From positions 372,001-436,000 of the forward strand of contig NZ_CP017076.1 in the NCBI RefSeq assembly GCF_001742225.1: a stretch of 64,000 bases of DNA, read 5' to 3'. The notes under the pieces were generated by a model. That model ran no database searches. It worked only from the letters and a program-made list of their open reading frames with translations, and had not been told where the DNA came from. Source of the DNA: Novosphingobium resinovorum (GTDB lineage Bacteria > Pseudomonadota > Alphaproteobacteria > Sphingomonadales > Sphingomonadaceae). A program made the position numbers and the translations under genes. Below, piece after piece: positions 24,429-32,739 of this stretch (the stretch's first letter is position 1; each line of letters begins with the position of its first letter).

Positions 24429-25688
24429 TCAACCTGCCGCCATTGCGAGATCTCCGGAGGCAACGGGCTTGACCGGACGTACGCGGGTGCGCCCGTCGGC
24501 ACCGATGCCAGGGAGGAAGAACAGCAGGGCCATTCCCGCTCCCAGCACCACGATGATCGCCAGTGCAGCCTCGTTATAGGAGCCAGTGGCCCCGTAGCTG
24601 AGATCCATCGCCGCCGGGGTCAGTCCCTGTGCCAGGATGACGGCGGCGTAGAGCACCGCGTTGATCGATCCGAAATGCCTGAGGCCGAAGTAGCGCGAGC
24701 AGAAGTAGGGCAACGCCGCATATTCCGCGCCCATGCCGATACCGAGCAGGACGCCTGCGGCGGTGGCGGCAAGACCGCCCTGTCCGAACTGCAGAAGCCC
24801 AAGACCCGCCATGGCGGCGGCATACATCGGCACGATCAGCAGCGGCGTGCGCAGCTTGTCCAGCATTCCGCCGGTCACCACCTGCCACGCCGCCGTGACA
24901 AGCGCGAAAGTCGCGACAACGCCGGTCGCCTGGCCAAGGCCGAAGCCGCGATCGGTCATCATCGGCACGACATGGGTGAACACCGCCGTCATGCCTCCCG
25001 CGCCGCTCGCAACGGCGAGCAACAGCAGCCAGAAGCGGCGGGTCGATGCCGCCTCGCGCAACGTCATGCCCTCGAACACGCGCTCGGGTTCATCGTCCTT
25101 GCGGGAGACGTGGCCGGGCGTGTCGTGCAGCCAGAACCACATGATCGGAAAGCCCAGCAGCAGAACGATCGCGCCGATCGCGCCGTACGTCGCGCGCCAC
25201 CCGATCAGCGGCAGCAGGATGCCTGCCACTACCGGCATCAAGGTCGCGCCGACGCCGTTGCCGATCCCGGCAGTCACCCCCAGCATCAGCCCGCGCCGGG
25301 CGTCGAACCAGTTCGACACGATCTTGGCGATCATCGGCGAGGCGCATGTCGCGCCCGCCAGCCCGATGAGACCGTACTGGAGGTAGAACAGCCAGAGGCT
25401 GCCGCTCGTCTGCGACAGGCTGGCCACCAGCAGCGCGAGGGCCACGTTGCCTCCCATGATCATGGGTCGTGCTCCGACACGGTCCATGGTGCGCCCGATC
25501 AACGGATAGCTTGCCGCCGCGATGATCGCGATTAGGCCCAGCACGCCCGACACCGCCGCGCGCGACCAGCCCAGGTCCTGCGAGATCGGCACCAGGAACG
25601 TCCCGAAGGTCGCGCTGATCGCGGCAGTGAGGCACACGAGGTTGCCGGTAGTGGCAGCGATCGCAAGGCGGGTAGAAGCGCTCGGCAT
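24429..25688 (-). CDS. MFS transporter, monocarboxylate/oxalate-formate type
   Basis: The 419-residue, 12-helix transporter opens with TFGTFLVPISQDLGWSRAAVSG, a signature of the MCT/OxlT-like branch of the major facilitators, followed by PLIGRTMDRVGARPMIMGG (the loop 2-3 motif). It should move a small organic anion. It stands divergent from the LigB-type dioxygenase gene at 25889, so both may be induced together for uptake and ring cleavage of an aromatic acid. The substrate is not deducible. Confidence 0.83.
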   Translation of the reverse strand: MPSASTRLAIAATTGNLVCLTAAISATFGTFLVPISQDLGWSRAAVSGVLGLIAIIAAASYPLIGRTMDRVGARPMIMGGNVALALLVASLSQTSGSLWLFYLQYGLIGLAGATCASPMIAKIVSNWFDARRGLMLGVTAGIGNGVGATLMPVVAGILLPLIGWRATYGAIGAIVLLLGFPIMWFWLHDTPGHVSRKDDEPERVFEGMTLREAASTRRFWLLLLAVASGAGGMTAVFTHVVPMMTDRGFGLGQATGVVATFALVTAAWQVVTGGMLDKLRTPLLIVPMYAAAMAGLGLLQFGQGGLAATAAGVLLGIGMGAEYAALPYFCSRYFGLRHFGSINAVLYAAVILAQGLTPAAMDLSYGATGSYNEAALAIIVVLGAGMALLFFLPGIGADGRTRVRPVKPVASGDLAMAAG

Positions 25689-25888
25689 GGGCAGGTCTCC
25701 GGTTCCGATTGCCGGAGTAAAGGCCCGCCGCGCGCCGATCCCAAGTGTTTATAGGTGCGCCGCAACAATTCCTTCGCGCGCCGTCAACTATGGGTCCTTG
25801 CACGAGAGCGCGCTCGACCCGACTTTGCACCCAGCGACCCGTGGGGTCGAAAATTGCCCGCGAGATCAACCAGGGACGATTCGCCAAG

Positions 25889-26728
25889 ATGAATGCTCAG
25901 ACGGCCGACATGACGGTTTCCTCGACGCAGATGCCCACCTTTTTCATTCCGCATGGAGGCGGTCCGTGCTTCTTCATGGACTGGTCGGTGATGGGCGGCC
26001 CCGCCGACACGTGGGACAAGACCGAGGCGTGGCTGCGCGCGCTCGTCTCGACACTCCCGGAAAAGCCGAAGGGTATCGTCGTGATCTCGGGCCATTGGGA
26101 GGAGTCGGCATTCACCGCATCTACCGCGGTAGAGCCGGGGATGATCTACGATTACTACGGATTCCCGCCGCATACTTACGAGCTGAAATACCCGGCGCCG
26201 GGCTCCCCCGCGCTGGCGGAGCGCGTCGTGGAACTGCTGAAGGGTGCGGGCCTGCCCGCCCGCACCGATCCCGCCCGCGGCTTCGATCACGGTGTATTCG
26301 TACCCTTCCTGCTGGTCGATCCGGACGCTACGATCCCGGTCGTGCCGCTTTCGCTCAAGGCGGACCTCGATCCCGCCGAGCATATCGCCGCAGGCAAGGC
26401 GTTGGAGCCGCTGCGCGAGGAGGGCGTGCTGATCGTCGGCTCGGGCATGAGCTACCACAACATGCGCGGCTTCCGGACACCTGCGGCGACCCGCCCCTCG
26501 GCGGTGTTCGACCAATGGCTGACGGGAGCGGTCGAAGCCACGCCCAAAGAGCGTGAAACGTTGCTTTCTCACTGGGCCGAGGCGCCTGCGGGCCGCCAGT
26601 CGCACCCGCGCGAGGAGCATCTGCTGCCGCTGATGGTAGCGGCCGGGGCGGGTGGGGTCTCGGCCGGACGCAAGGTGTTCGGTGACAACGTCATGATGGC
26701 GGACATCTCGGCCTATCGGTTCGGGTAA
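25889..26728 (+). CDS. LigB/DODA-type class III extradiol dioxygenase
   Basis: The 279-residue protein matches the 4,5-DOPA dioxygenase (YgiD-like) branch of LigB. Metal-ligand segments visible are PTFFIPHGGGP, VVISGHWEE, GFDHGVFVP and REEHLLPLMV. Such enzymes open catechol rings beside the hydroxyl pair, using non-haem iron and oxygen. Start ATG 25889 is used; ATG 25910 is an alternative. It lies between the divergent MFS transporter and the AtzG/AtzE-like pair on the same strand, so ring cleavage may be followed by amide or enamine hydrolysis. The natural substrate is unknown. Confidence 0.86.
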   Translation: MNAQTADMTVSSTQMPTFFIPHGGGPCFFMDWSVMGGPADTWDKTEAWLRALVSTLPEKPKGIVVISGHWEESAFTASTAVEPGMIYDYYGFPPHTYELKYPAPGSPALAERVVELLKGAGLPARTDPARGFDHGVFVPFLLVDPDATIPVVPLSLKADLDPAEHIAAGKALEPLREEGVLIVGSGMSYHNMRGFRTPAATRPSAVFDQWLTGAVEATPKERETLLSHWAEAPAGRQSHPREEHLLPLMVAAGAGGVSAGRKVFGDNVMMADISAYRFG

Positions 26729-26797
26729 AGGCCCCCTTGCCGCTAGATCGCAAGACTGTAAGGGTGGCCCTTCGATCGATGGCGAGCGAGGGAGATC

Positions 26798-27004
26798 ATG
26801 CTGGTGGCCGAAACGAGCGGAAAAGCGGCACCTCCGAGCGAGGGCAGCCTGCGCACACGCATGGCCGAGGCGGGCGTTTCCGCTCCTGACGAGTGCTTGC
26901 CGGGCGTCCTGTCCAACCTGATCGTCCTGCAGGACCACGTCGCCACCTTGCGCGCCTTTGCGCTCGATCCGCGCAGTGCCAGCGCCATGCGGTTCGAGGC
27001 TTGA
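26798..27004 (+). CDS. small AtzG-like (DUF4089) subunit
   Basis: The 68-residue helical protein ends VLSNLIVLQDHVATLRAFALD, typical of the DUF4089/AtzG group. In the cyanuric-acid/biuret pathway AtzG wraps around the amidase AtzE and is required for its folding. Here it directly precedes an AtzE-like gene (two bases between stop and next ATG), which strongly supports the same pairing. GAGGGAG lies at good distance before its ATG. Confidence 0.78.
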   Translation: MLVAETSGKAAPPSEGSLRTRMAEAGVSAPDECLPGVLSNLIVLQDHVATLRAFALDPRSASAMRFEA

Positions 27005-27006
27005 GC

Positions 27007-28353
27007 ATGTCCCTCGCGCCGTCATCCGCTATCGTCATGGCCGCCAGGGTGCGCGGCGGCGAAATTTCGGCCGTGCAACTGGCGACGAAGGCTTTCGACA
27101 AGGCCGAGCAACTCGGCGGCGAGCGTAGCGGTTTCACGCGGCTGCTGCGCCGGCGTGCGCTGGCGCGGGCGGCGGCGGTCGACAAGCTGGTCGAGGCTGG
27201 GCTCGATCCCGGCCCACTGGCAGGCGTGCCCTTCGGCGTGGCGGACCTGTTCGACGTGGCCGGAGAGATCACCACCGCAGGGTCGCGCACACGGCGCAAT
27301 GCGGCGTTCGCCAGCCGTGACTCCAAGGCGATCGCGCTGCTCGAAGCAGCGGGCGCGGTGCTTGTCGGCACGCAGAACATGGACGAATTCGGCTACGGCT
27401 TCGTCACCATGAATGCCGAGTACGGCACGACGCGCAACCCCCACGATCCTTCGCGCGTCGCGGGCGGCGCGGCGGGCGGTTCGGCAGTGGCGGTGGCTAC
27501 TGGCGTGGTCCCGCTCAGCCTTGCTTTCGACACCAATGGATCGCTGCGCGTGCCTGCGGGGCTGACCGGGGTAATCGGCCTCAAGCCCACTTACGGCGAC
27601 CTACCGCGCGAAGGCATGTATCCTTTCGTGGAGAGCCTCGATGTCGTGGGCGTGCTCGGCCGCGATCTCGATGACGTGGCGCTGGTCCGCACGATCCTGC
27701 GCGAAGGCGCACCCGAGCGGCAGGAGCCCCTGCGCGGCGAGATTTCCTTCGGCCGCTTGATGAGTTGGTTCGACGACAACATTTCCGAAGAGATGCGCGG
27801 ACCGCTCGATGCGTTCTGGAGCCGCCTCGGCCGCATCAGCTTCGAACTGCCCCATTCCGAGATTGCCCGCGCCGCCGCCTCGGTCATTATCGCGGCCGAG
27901 GGTGCCAGCCTGCACCGCCCCGCGCTGGAGGCCGACCCGATGCAATTCGAGCCCCCGGTGCGCGATCGCATGCTGGCAGGTCTGCTATTGCCGAGCGACG
28001 ATTACCTTGCCGCGCAGCGTTTCCGGAGCTGGATTCAGGCGCGCCTGCGCCGCCAGTTCGAGCTGGCCGACGTCCTCTTCACCCCCGCCGCGCCGGGCTT
28101 CGCACCGACCATTGCCGATCCGGTGATGACGTTCGAGGGCAAGACGATCCCGGCTCGCAGCCACCTTGGCATCTACACGCAGCCGATCAGCCTGATGGGG
28201 CTGCCCGCGCTGGTGCTGCCGCTAGCGGGCGACTTCGCTATGCCGCTGGGCATCCAGTTGATCAGCGCGGCCGGACATGAGCCACTGCTCTTTCGCGCGG
28301 CGCGGCAGTTGATCGACAAGGGCCTTTGTGCGGTGCCGCTCCCGCCCGAGTGA
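27007..28353 (+). CDS. AtzE-like amidase-signature protein with missing catalytic residues
   Basis: The 448-residue protein has the amidase-signature fold and overall resembles AtzE. The canonical triad is Lys, cis-Ser and Ser. The nucleophile is kept (Ser179 in FDTNGSLRVPA), but the Lys position in GVPFGVADLFDVAG is Ala79. The usual GGSSGGS reads GGAAGGS, so the cis-Ser is Ala155. The 24-residue distance from Ala155 to Ser179 equals the canonical spacing, so the alignment is firm. The protein may be a pseudo-amidase, a binding partner, or use another mechanism. The DNA is clean: no frameshift, normal codon use. It is coupled to the AtzG-like gene and follows the extradiol dioxygenase. Confidence 0.82.
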   Translation: MSLAPSSAIVMAARVRGGEISAVQLATKAFDKAEQLGGERSGFTRLLRRRALARAAAVDKLVEAGLDPGPLAGVPFGVADLFDVAGEITTAGSRTRRNAAFASRDSKAIALLEAAGAVLVGTQNMDEFGYGFVTMNAEYGTTRNPHDPSRVAGGAAGGSAVAVATGVVPLSLAFDTNGSLRVPAGLTGVIGLKPTYGDLPREGMYPFVESLDVVGVLGRDLDDVALVRTILREGAPERQEPLRGEISFGRLMSWFDDNISEEMRGPLDAFWSRLGRISFELPHSEIARAAASVIIAAEGASLHRPALEADPMQFEPPVRDRMLAGLLLPSDDYLAAQRFRSWIQARLRRQFELADVLFTPAAPGFAPTIADPVMTFEGKTIPARSHLGIYTQPISLMGLPALVLPLAGDFAMPLGIQLISAAGHEPLLFRAARQLIDKGLCAVPLPPE

Positions 28354-28479
28354 TGGCCAGCGCAAAGGGCGATGCGCGGGGCCGGAGCCCACTTGTATAG
28401 CGGAAGACGGCAGAAATCCGGATTTCGTGACATTATTTTTGCAGTGCACAAAGAGGGAATGGACAGCCGCAAAGGTTTG

Positions 28480-28530
28480 GTATTACCATATCAAAGTTTA
28501 GTATTACCGATGTGGGTGGTCGGGTATTAC
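28480..28530. promoter_or_regulatory. three GTATTAC direct repeats before the fatty acid hydroxylase
   Basis: GTATTACC occurs at 28480-28487 and 28501-28508, and GTATTAC at 28524-28530. Start-to-start distances are 21 and 23 bases, about two helical turns. The first is embedded in TTGGTATTACCA, close to the GGTnnnACC palindromes bound by GntR/FadR-type regulators. They lie directly upstream of the start at 28544, inside an AT-richer gap. Confidence 0.55.
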
Positions 28531-28543
28531 GAGGGCGGGTGAT

Positions 28544-29533
28544 ATGGACGGAGTTCGCGTAGGCAAGAGGCTGATCGGCACGCAGTCGCCGGTCACGGTG
28601 GGCTGGGAAAACATCCCGCGCGTAGAGGGCAGCCCGGTGAAACAGTTCGTCTTCACTTGGTTTCAGCCTGCAGTGCTGATCGCGTTGGTGACCTTCTGGC
28701 TCTGCGCACCCGATTCCATCGCCAAGGCCTCGACCGCGATCGGCATCGGGATCGGTTTTAAGGCGCTGCTTTATTGCCTCGAATGGGTGAACCCGCGCCA
28801 CGATAGCTGGCGGCTTACATGGAAGGAACTGGTCACCGACCTGTTCTACGTCGGCATCAGCTATACGCTGGTCAAGTATGCCGGCAAGCACATCGGCAGC
28901 GACGCCATGGTCGGGGCCATCCAGCATGCTTTCGACTGGGAGAAATTCGCCTATTTCAAGGAGATGCCCCTGCTTTTTCAGGCGTTCCTGATCTCGTTCA
29001 TCTTCGATTTCGGGCAATACTGGATGCATCGCGGCATGCACAACTGGTATCCGCTATGGCTCACCCATTCGGTCCATCACTACATCACGCAGCTCAACAT
29101 CAACAAGGGTGCGGTCGGGAATCCGGTCGAATTGTTCCTGATCGGGCTCGGCATCGGCGGGTTCTTCGATTTCCTGCCGCGCGCGGCGCTGCTGGCCGGA
29201 GCGATCGGCATGGCGGTCGGCACGTACCAGCACATCAACGTGCGCTTCAACACCCCCCGGCTGTGGCGCTTCCTGTTCAACACCACCGAGCACCACAGCG
29301 TCCACCACTCGCAGGACTTCGAGGCGAGCCGCAGCAACTACGCGGGCACCTACATTTTCATCGACCGCATGTTCGGCACTTGCGTCGATGGCGAAGCGGA
29401 ACTCCTCGGCATGGAAGGCGGCCGCCGCATGTCGATCCGCGAGCAGATGACCTACCCCTTCACCGAAGCCTGGAGGACCACGAAGTCCACCATTCAGGTT
29501 CGCTTCCAGCCCGCCGCCGTCCCGGCCGAATAA
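28544..29533 (+). CDS. membrane fatty acid hydroxylase / sterol desaturase family
   Basis: The 329-residue integral membrane di-iron enzyme has the histidine boxes HRGMHN (near residue 165), HSVHH (near 178) and HHSVHH (near 252), which bind the two irons. Four to five hydrophobic segments surround them. It hydroxylates or desaturates a lipid, carotenoid or sterol-like substrate in the inner membrane. GGCGGG precedes the ATG. A small two-helix membrane protein follows after 13 bases and may assist it. Three GTATTAC repeats upstream suggest dedicated control. Confidence 0.86.
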   Translation: MDGVRVGKRLIGTQSPVTVGWENIPRVEGSPVKQFVFTWFQPAVLIALVTFWLCAPDSIAKASTAIGIGIGFKALLYCLEWVNPRHDSWRLTWKELVTDLFYVGISYTLVKYAGKHIGSDAMVGAIQHAFDWEKFAYFKEMPLLFQAFLISFIFDFGQYWMHRGMHNWYPLWLTHSVHHYITQLNINKGAVGNPVELFLIGLGIGGFFDFLPRAALLAGAIGMAVGTYQHINVRFNTPRLWRFLFNTTEHHSVHHSQDFEASRSNYAGTYIFIDRMFGTCVDGEAELLGMEGGRRMSIREQMTYPFTEAWRTTKSTIQVRFQPAAVPAE

Positions 29534-29546
29534 GGGAGACTTTCGC

Positions 29547-30017
29547 GTGGACCTTCCCTTCATAGACCGGATCTGGCGTGTTCGGGGATCCTTAGCGCTC
29601 GATGTGCGGCGTGCGCCCCGGGACGTCTTCGCCCGCCTCGATCACTTGTTTCGCGCGGTCGGCACGACCTTCCGCATCGATGGCGACACATTGGCCTTCA
29701 GCAAGAAGGACCCGATCGCGCAGGACCGGATGGCCATATTCAACCACGGCACGCTGTGGGTGGAGGATGACGGGCAAGGCGCCGAACTGCGCTACGACCT
29801 GAACAGCCCGACCCTTCAGTTCTGCTTCTTCCTGCCGTTCCTGTTCCTCGGCATCGCGTGGCTGCTCAAGGAATCGCGCAATCCGGCTTTCGTGTTCGCC
29901 GGTATCTTCACGGTGCTCTACGTCGTCGGCCGGATTCTGGAGCCGTGGCTGATCCGATCGGCCTTCCGCAAGAGCCTTGCTGACGTGGACCCTGTCACCG
30001 AAATCGCACCGGTCTGA
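29547..30017 (+). CDS. small membrane protein of unknown function
   Basis: The 156-residue protein has a soluble N-terminal half (residues 1-85) and two adjacent transmembrane helices (FCFFLPFLFLGIAWLL and FVFAGIFTVLYVVGRIL). It starts with GTG, preceded by AAGGGAG. No family is recognised. Its tight position after the fatty acid hydroxylase (13-base gap) suggests one transcript, and perhaps a helper of that enzyme. It converges with the OmpA-like lipoprotein gene. Confidence 0.7.
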   Translation: MDLPFIDRIWRVRGSLALDVRRAPRDVFARLDHLFRAVGTTFRIDGDTLAFSKKDPIAQDRMAIFNHGTLWVEDDGQGAELRYDLNSPTLQFCFFLPFLFLGIAWLLKESRNPAFVFAGIFTVLYVVGRILEPWLIRSAFRKSLADVDPVTEIAPV

Positions 30018-30023
30018 CCCGCT

Positions 30024-30635
30024 TTACTCCGGCTTCGCGGCCGGGGTTTCCTCGGCCTGCGGCGGTGTGGGCAGATCGACCTTGATCTCCACCCGCCGGT
30101 TCTTCGCCCGGCCCTCCATATCGTCGGTGCCGTCGAGGTTGCGGTTCGGCGCGATCGGCCGCGCTTCGCCGAGGGCGATCACGGTGATGCGGTCGCGCGG
30201 CACGTCCTTCTTCACCAGATAGCCGCGCACGGCCTCGGCCCGGCGGCGCGAGGCGGCGAGGTTCTGCTCATCGGACCCCTTGGAATCGCTGTGACCCCAG
30301 ATGGTGATCGGGCCGCCAGCCCGGAACGAAGGGTGCGTCATCAGATCGTCGATCATCGCGAGGCCCGCCGCGTCAGGCTCGGAACCCTTGGCGGGGAACG
30401 GGACGACGATCGTTTCCGGCTGCAGCACCGGGGTTTCGCTTGGCGCGGGATCAATCTCCGCGCGAATGATCGATTTCTTTACCAACTCCGGCTCGATCGC
30501 TTCGGAGGCATCGGCCGCTGCTTCGCTCTGGTCGTCCTGCGGGGCCTTGCCGGGCTGGCAGGCGCTGACGGCAAGCCCGATCGCGGCGGCGGACAGCCAG
30601 TGCGCGGCGCCTTTCTGCAATTTGAAGCCTCTCAT
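30024..30635 (-). CDS. OmpA-like peptidoglycan-associated lipoprotein
   Basis: The 203-residue protein has a lipoprotein signal peptide (AAAIGLAVSACQPG, Cys26 as lipidated residue), an acidic linker, then an OmpA C-terminal domain (about 80-185; ITIWGHSDSKGSDEQNLAASRRRAEAVRGYL and GRAKNRRVEIKV) that binds peptidoglycan. It should sit in the outer membrane and tether it to the wall. Its ATG overlaps the stop of the antiporter gene by four bases, an unusual coupling of a wall-binding lipoprotein to an ion transporter. Confidence 0.87.
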   Translation of the reverse strand: MRGFKLQKGAAHWLSAAAIGLAVSACQPGKAPQDDQSEAAADASEAIEPELVKKSIIRAEIDPAPSETPVLQPETIVVPFPAKGSEPDAAGLAMIDDLMTHPSFRAGGPITIWGHSDSKGSDEQNLAASRRRAEAVRGYLVKKDVPRDRITVIALGEARPIAPNRNLDGTDDMEGRAKNRRVEIKVDLPTPPQAEETPAAKPE

Positions 30636-32467
30636 GCGGTCGCCTCCTTCTTGTGGGGTTGGGCCGGGTTTTCGGGATCGGAATGGCGCGAGGGGCCGTA
30701 GGACACCACGATGTCCCCCGCCTGCGGCGTCGGCCTCGACGCATGGGTGAAGAAGCGGATGCGGCCGTCCTTGCGGAGCACGAACAACATATCCGCCTCG
30801 TCCGGCAGCGAGGAGCGGGCGTCGGTGAAGTCGAACTGCTCGCTGATCCGCGTCTTGCGGAAGGTCCAGCCCGCCGTCTCGCGCTCCATGATCTCCTCGA
30901 CGCCGTGTCCGGCGGCGAACATCGCGCGCCCGCGCAGGGCTTCGGGAAGGCTGCGGTGGTCCTCGTCATCGCCGCTGCCGCCCAGCTGGTATACAGCATC
31001 GCGGCCGATTTCCGGCGCGAATTCGTTACAAACGAGGGCATTGTAGGCCTCGTTCTCGGTCGTCGCAACGAGCACCTGGAACTGCGTGAGGTCCAGCCGT
31101 TCCTCGGTCGTCTCGGCCAGGATCTCGCCGTGATAGGTGGCAATACCCGCCTGTCGCGGTGCGGCGAGGCGCTGCCAGCTGGCGTCGGAAATCATCACCG
31201 GCAGGTCGAGCGACTTGAGCTGGCGGGCAAGCGACAGGCTCCACGGTGTGCTGCCGACGATCAGCAGCCCCTTCTGCGGCGCACCCATGACGCCGAGCCA
31301 GCGCGCGACGAAGCGGATGCTGAACCCGTGCGCCACGATCGTCGCCACCACCACGGAGAACGACAGCGTGACGAGGATGCTGCCATCGCCATATCCCAGT
31401 TGATCGAGACGCAACGCGAACAGGCCCGAGACTGCGACCGCGACGACACCGCGCGGCGCGATCCACGCGACCAGCAACCGCTCGTTCCACGGGATCTTGC
31501 TGAAGGCCAGCGCGACCAGCACCGTTGCCGGGCGGACGAGGAACAGCAGCGCGAGGAGGAAGGCGATGAAGCGCCACTCGAACAGGCGCAGCACCTCGAA
31601 GTTGAGCGACGCCGACAGGAGCACGAACACGCCCGAAATGAGGAGGACGGTGACGTTCTCCTTGAACGGGTGAATGTCGCGCAGGGAATCGAGGCGCATG
31701 TTGGCCACCGCGACGCCCATCACCGTTACGGCGAGCAGGCCGGTCTCCTGCTGGATCAGGTTGGACAGCACGAACGTGCCGATCACCGCCACCAGCAGCA
31801 CCGGGGCCTTGAGATATTCGGGGACGTGGCCGCGCGGGAAAGCCCAGGCGATCGCGCGCGCCGTGGCATAGCCGATGAGCCCGGCAACCACCGCCGCGCC
31901 CAGCAGCGCGGCGACGACCGAGAGCAGGGTGCCGCCTTCGTCGACGCGGCGCAGGTACTCGTAAGTGATGACGGCGCAGAGCGCGCCGAAGGGGTCATTG
32001 ACGATCGCTTCCCACTTGAGGATCGCGCGCGGGCGCGGGGCGACGTTGCTCTGGCGCAGCAGCGGGATCACCACCGTCGGCCCGGTCACCACGAGGATGC
32101 CCGCGAACAGGATCGCGACCGGCCAGACGAGCCCCGCCACATAATAGCAGGCGAGGGTGCCGAGCACCCAGCCCAGCGGGATGCCGATCACCATGAGCCG
32201 CGTCACCGCGCCCTCGGTCTTGCGCAATTCGCGGAAATTGAGGCTGAGGCCGCCTTCGAACAGGATGAGCGCCACCGCCACCGAAACCATCGGTTCGAGG
32301 AGTTCGCCGAAAGTTCGTTCCGGCACGATCAGCCCGGTCACCGGCCCGGCAAGGACACCGGCGGCGAGCATGAGGGCGATTGCGGGCCAGCCGGTACGCC
32401 AGGCGATCCACTGCGCGCCGATCCCGAGAATGCCGATCAGCGCGAAGACAAGGGCTTGTTGCTCCAT
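30632..32467 (-). CDS. CPA1-type Na+/H+ antiporter with C-terminal TrkA-like domain
   Basis: The 611-residue transporter has about 12 helices (1-390; TGPTVVIPLLRQSNV and EAIVNDPFGAL are the exchange-site motifs), then a cytoplasmic region (about 395-600) starting GLLIVGSTPWSLSLARQL, which resembles the nucleotide-binding TrkA-N domain, followed by a TrkA-C-like end. It probably exchanges sodium or potassium for protons and is gated by a nucleotide. The OmpA-like lipoprotein gene is translationally coupled downstream. A second, structurally simpler CPA1 antiporter lies at 35249. Confidence 0.88.
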   Translation of the reverse strand: MEQQALVFALIGILGIGAQWIAWRTGWPAIALMLAAGVLAGPVTGLIVPERTFGELLEPMVSVAVALILFEGGLSLNFRELRKTEGAVTRLMVIGIPLGWVLGTLACYYVAGLVWPVAILFAGILVVTGPTVVIPLLRQSNVAPRPRAILKWEAIVNDPFGALCAVITYEYLRRVDEGGTLLSVVAALLGAAVVAGLIGYATARAIAWAFPRGHVPEYLKAPVLLVAVIGTFVLSNLIQQETGLLAVTVMGVAVANMRLDSLRDIHPFKENVTVLLISGVFVLLSASLNFEVLRLFEWRFIAFLLALLFLVRPATVLVALAFSKIPWNERLLVAWIAPRGVVAVAVSGLFALRLDQLGYGDGSILVTLSFSVVVATIVAHGFSIRFVARWLGVMGAPQKGLLIVGSTPWSLSLARQLKSLDLPVMISDASWQRLAAPRQAGIATYHGEILAETTEERLDLTQFQVLVATTENEAYNALVCNEFAPEIGRDAVYQLGGSGDDEDHRSLPEALRGRAMFAAGHGVEEIMERETAGWTFRKTRISEQFDFTDARSSLPDEADMLFVLRKDGRIRFFTHASRPTPQAGDIVVSYGPSRHSDPENPAQPHKKEATA

Positions 32468-32696
32468 AGGCAGGGGGTAACCGCTGAACGCCGGAAAGGT
32501 AACCGGCGGATGCGGCTTTTACACGGTGCAGCCCGGGCGCGTGGCCATCTCACAGCCAGATCCGCATCCCGAGATGAAGCTGGTGTCTTATCGAAAATCC
32601 CGTCTTTGGCGGATTTCCGATCAAGCTTTCAGGCCTTGCTGCATCAATGCTCAAACATTGTCGCAACATTGCGGCATTTTATCCCTTGCCTTTGTC

Positions 32697-32709
32697 GCAA
32701 ATCATTCGC
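32697..32709. promoter_or_regulatory. Fur-box-like palindrome before the siderophore receptor
   Basis: GCAAAT-C-ATTCGC is a palindrome with one mismatch and extends as TCGCAAATCATTCGCATTA, close to Fur-type boxes (AAT-n-ATT core). It lies about 45-55 bases before the receptor start, where iron-replete Fur would block transcription. Confidence 0.5.
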
Positions 32710-32739
32710 ATTAGCGGCGGCGAAATTTCCGACACAAGC

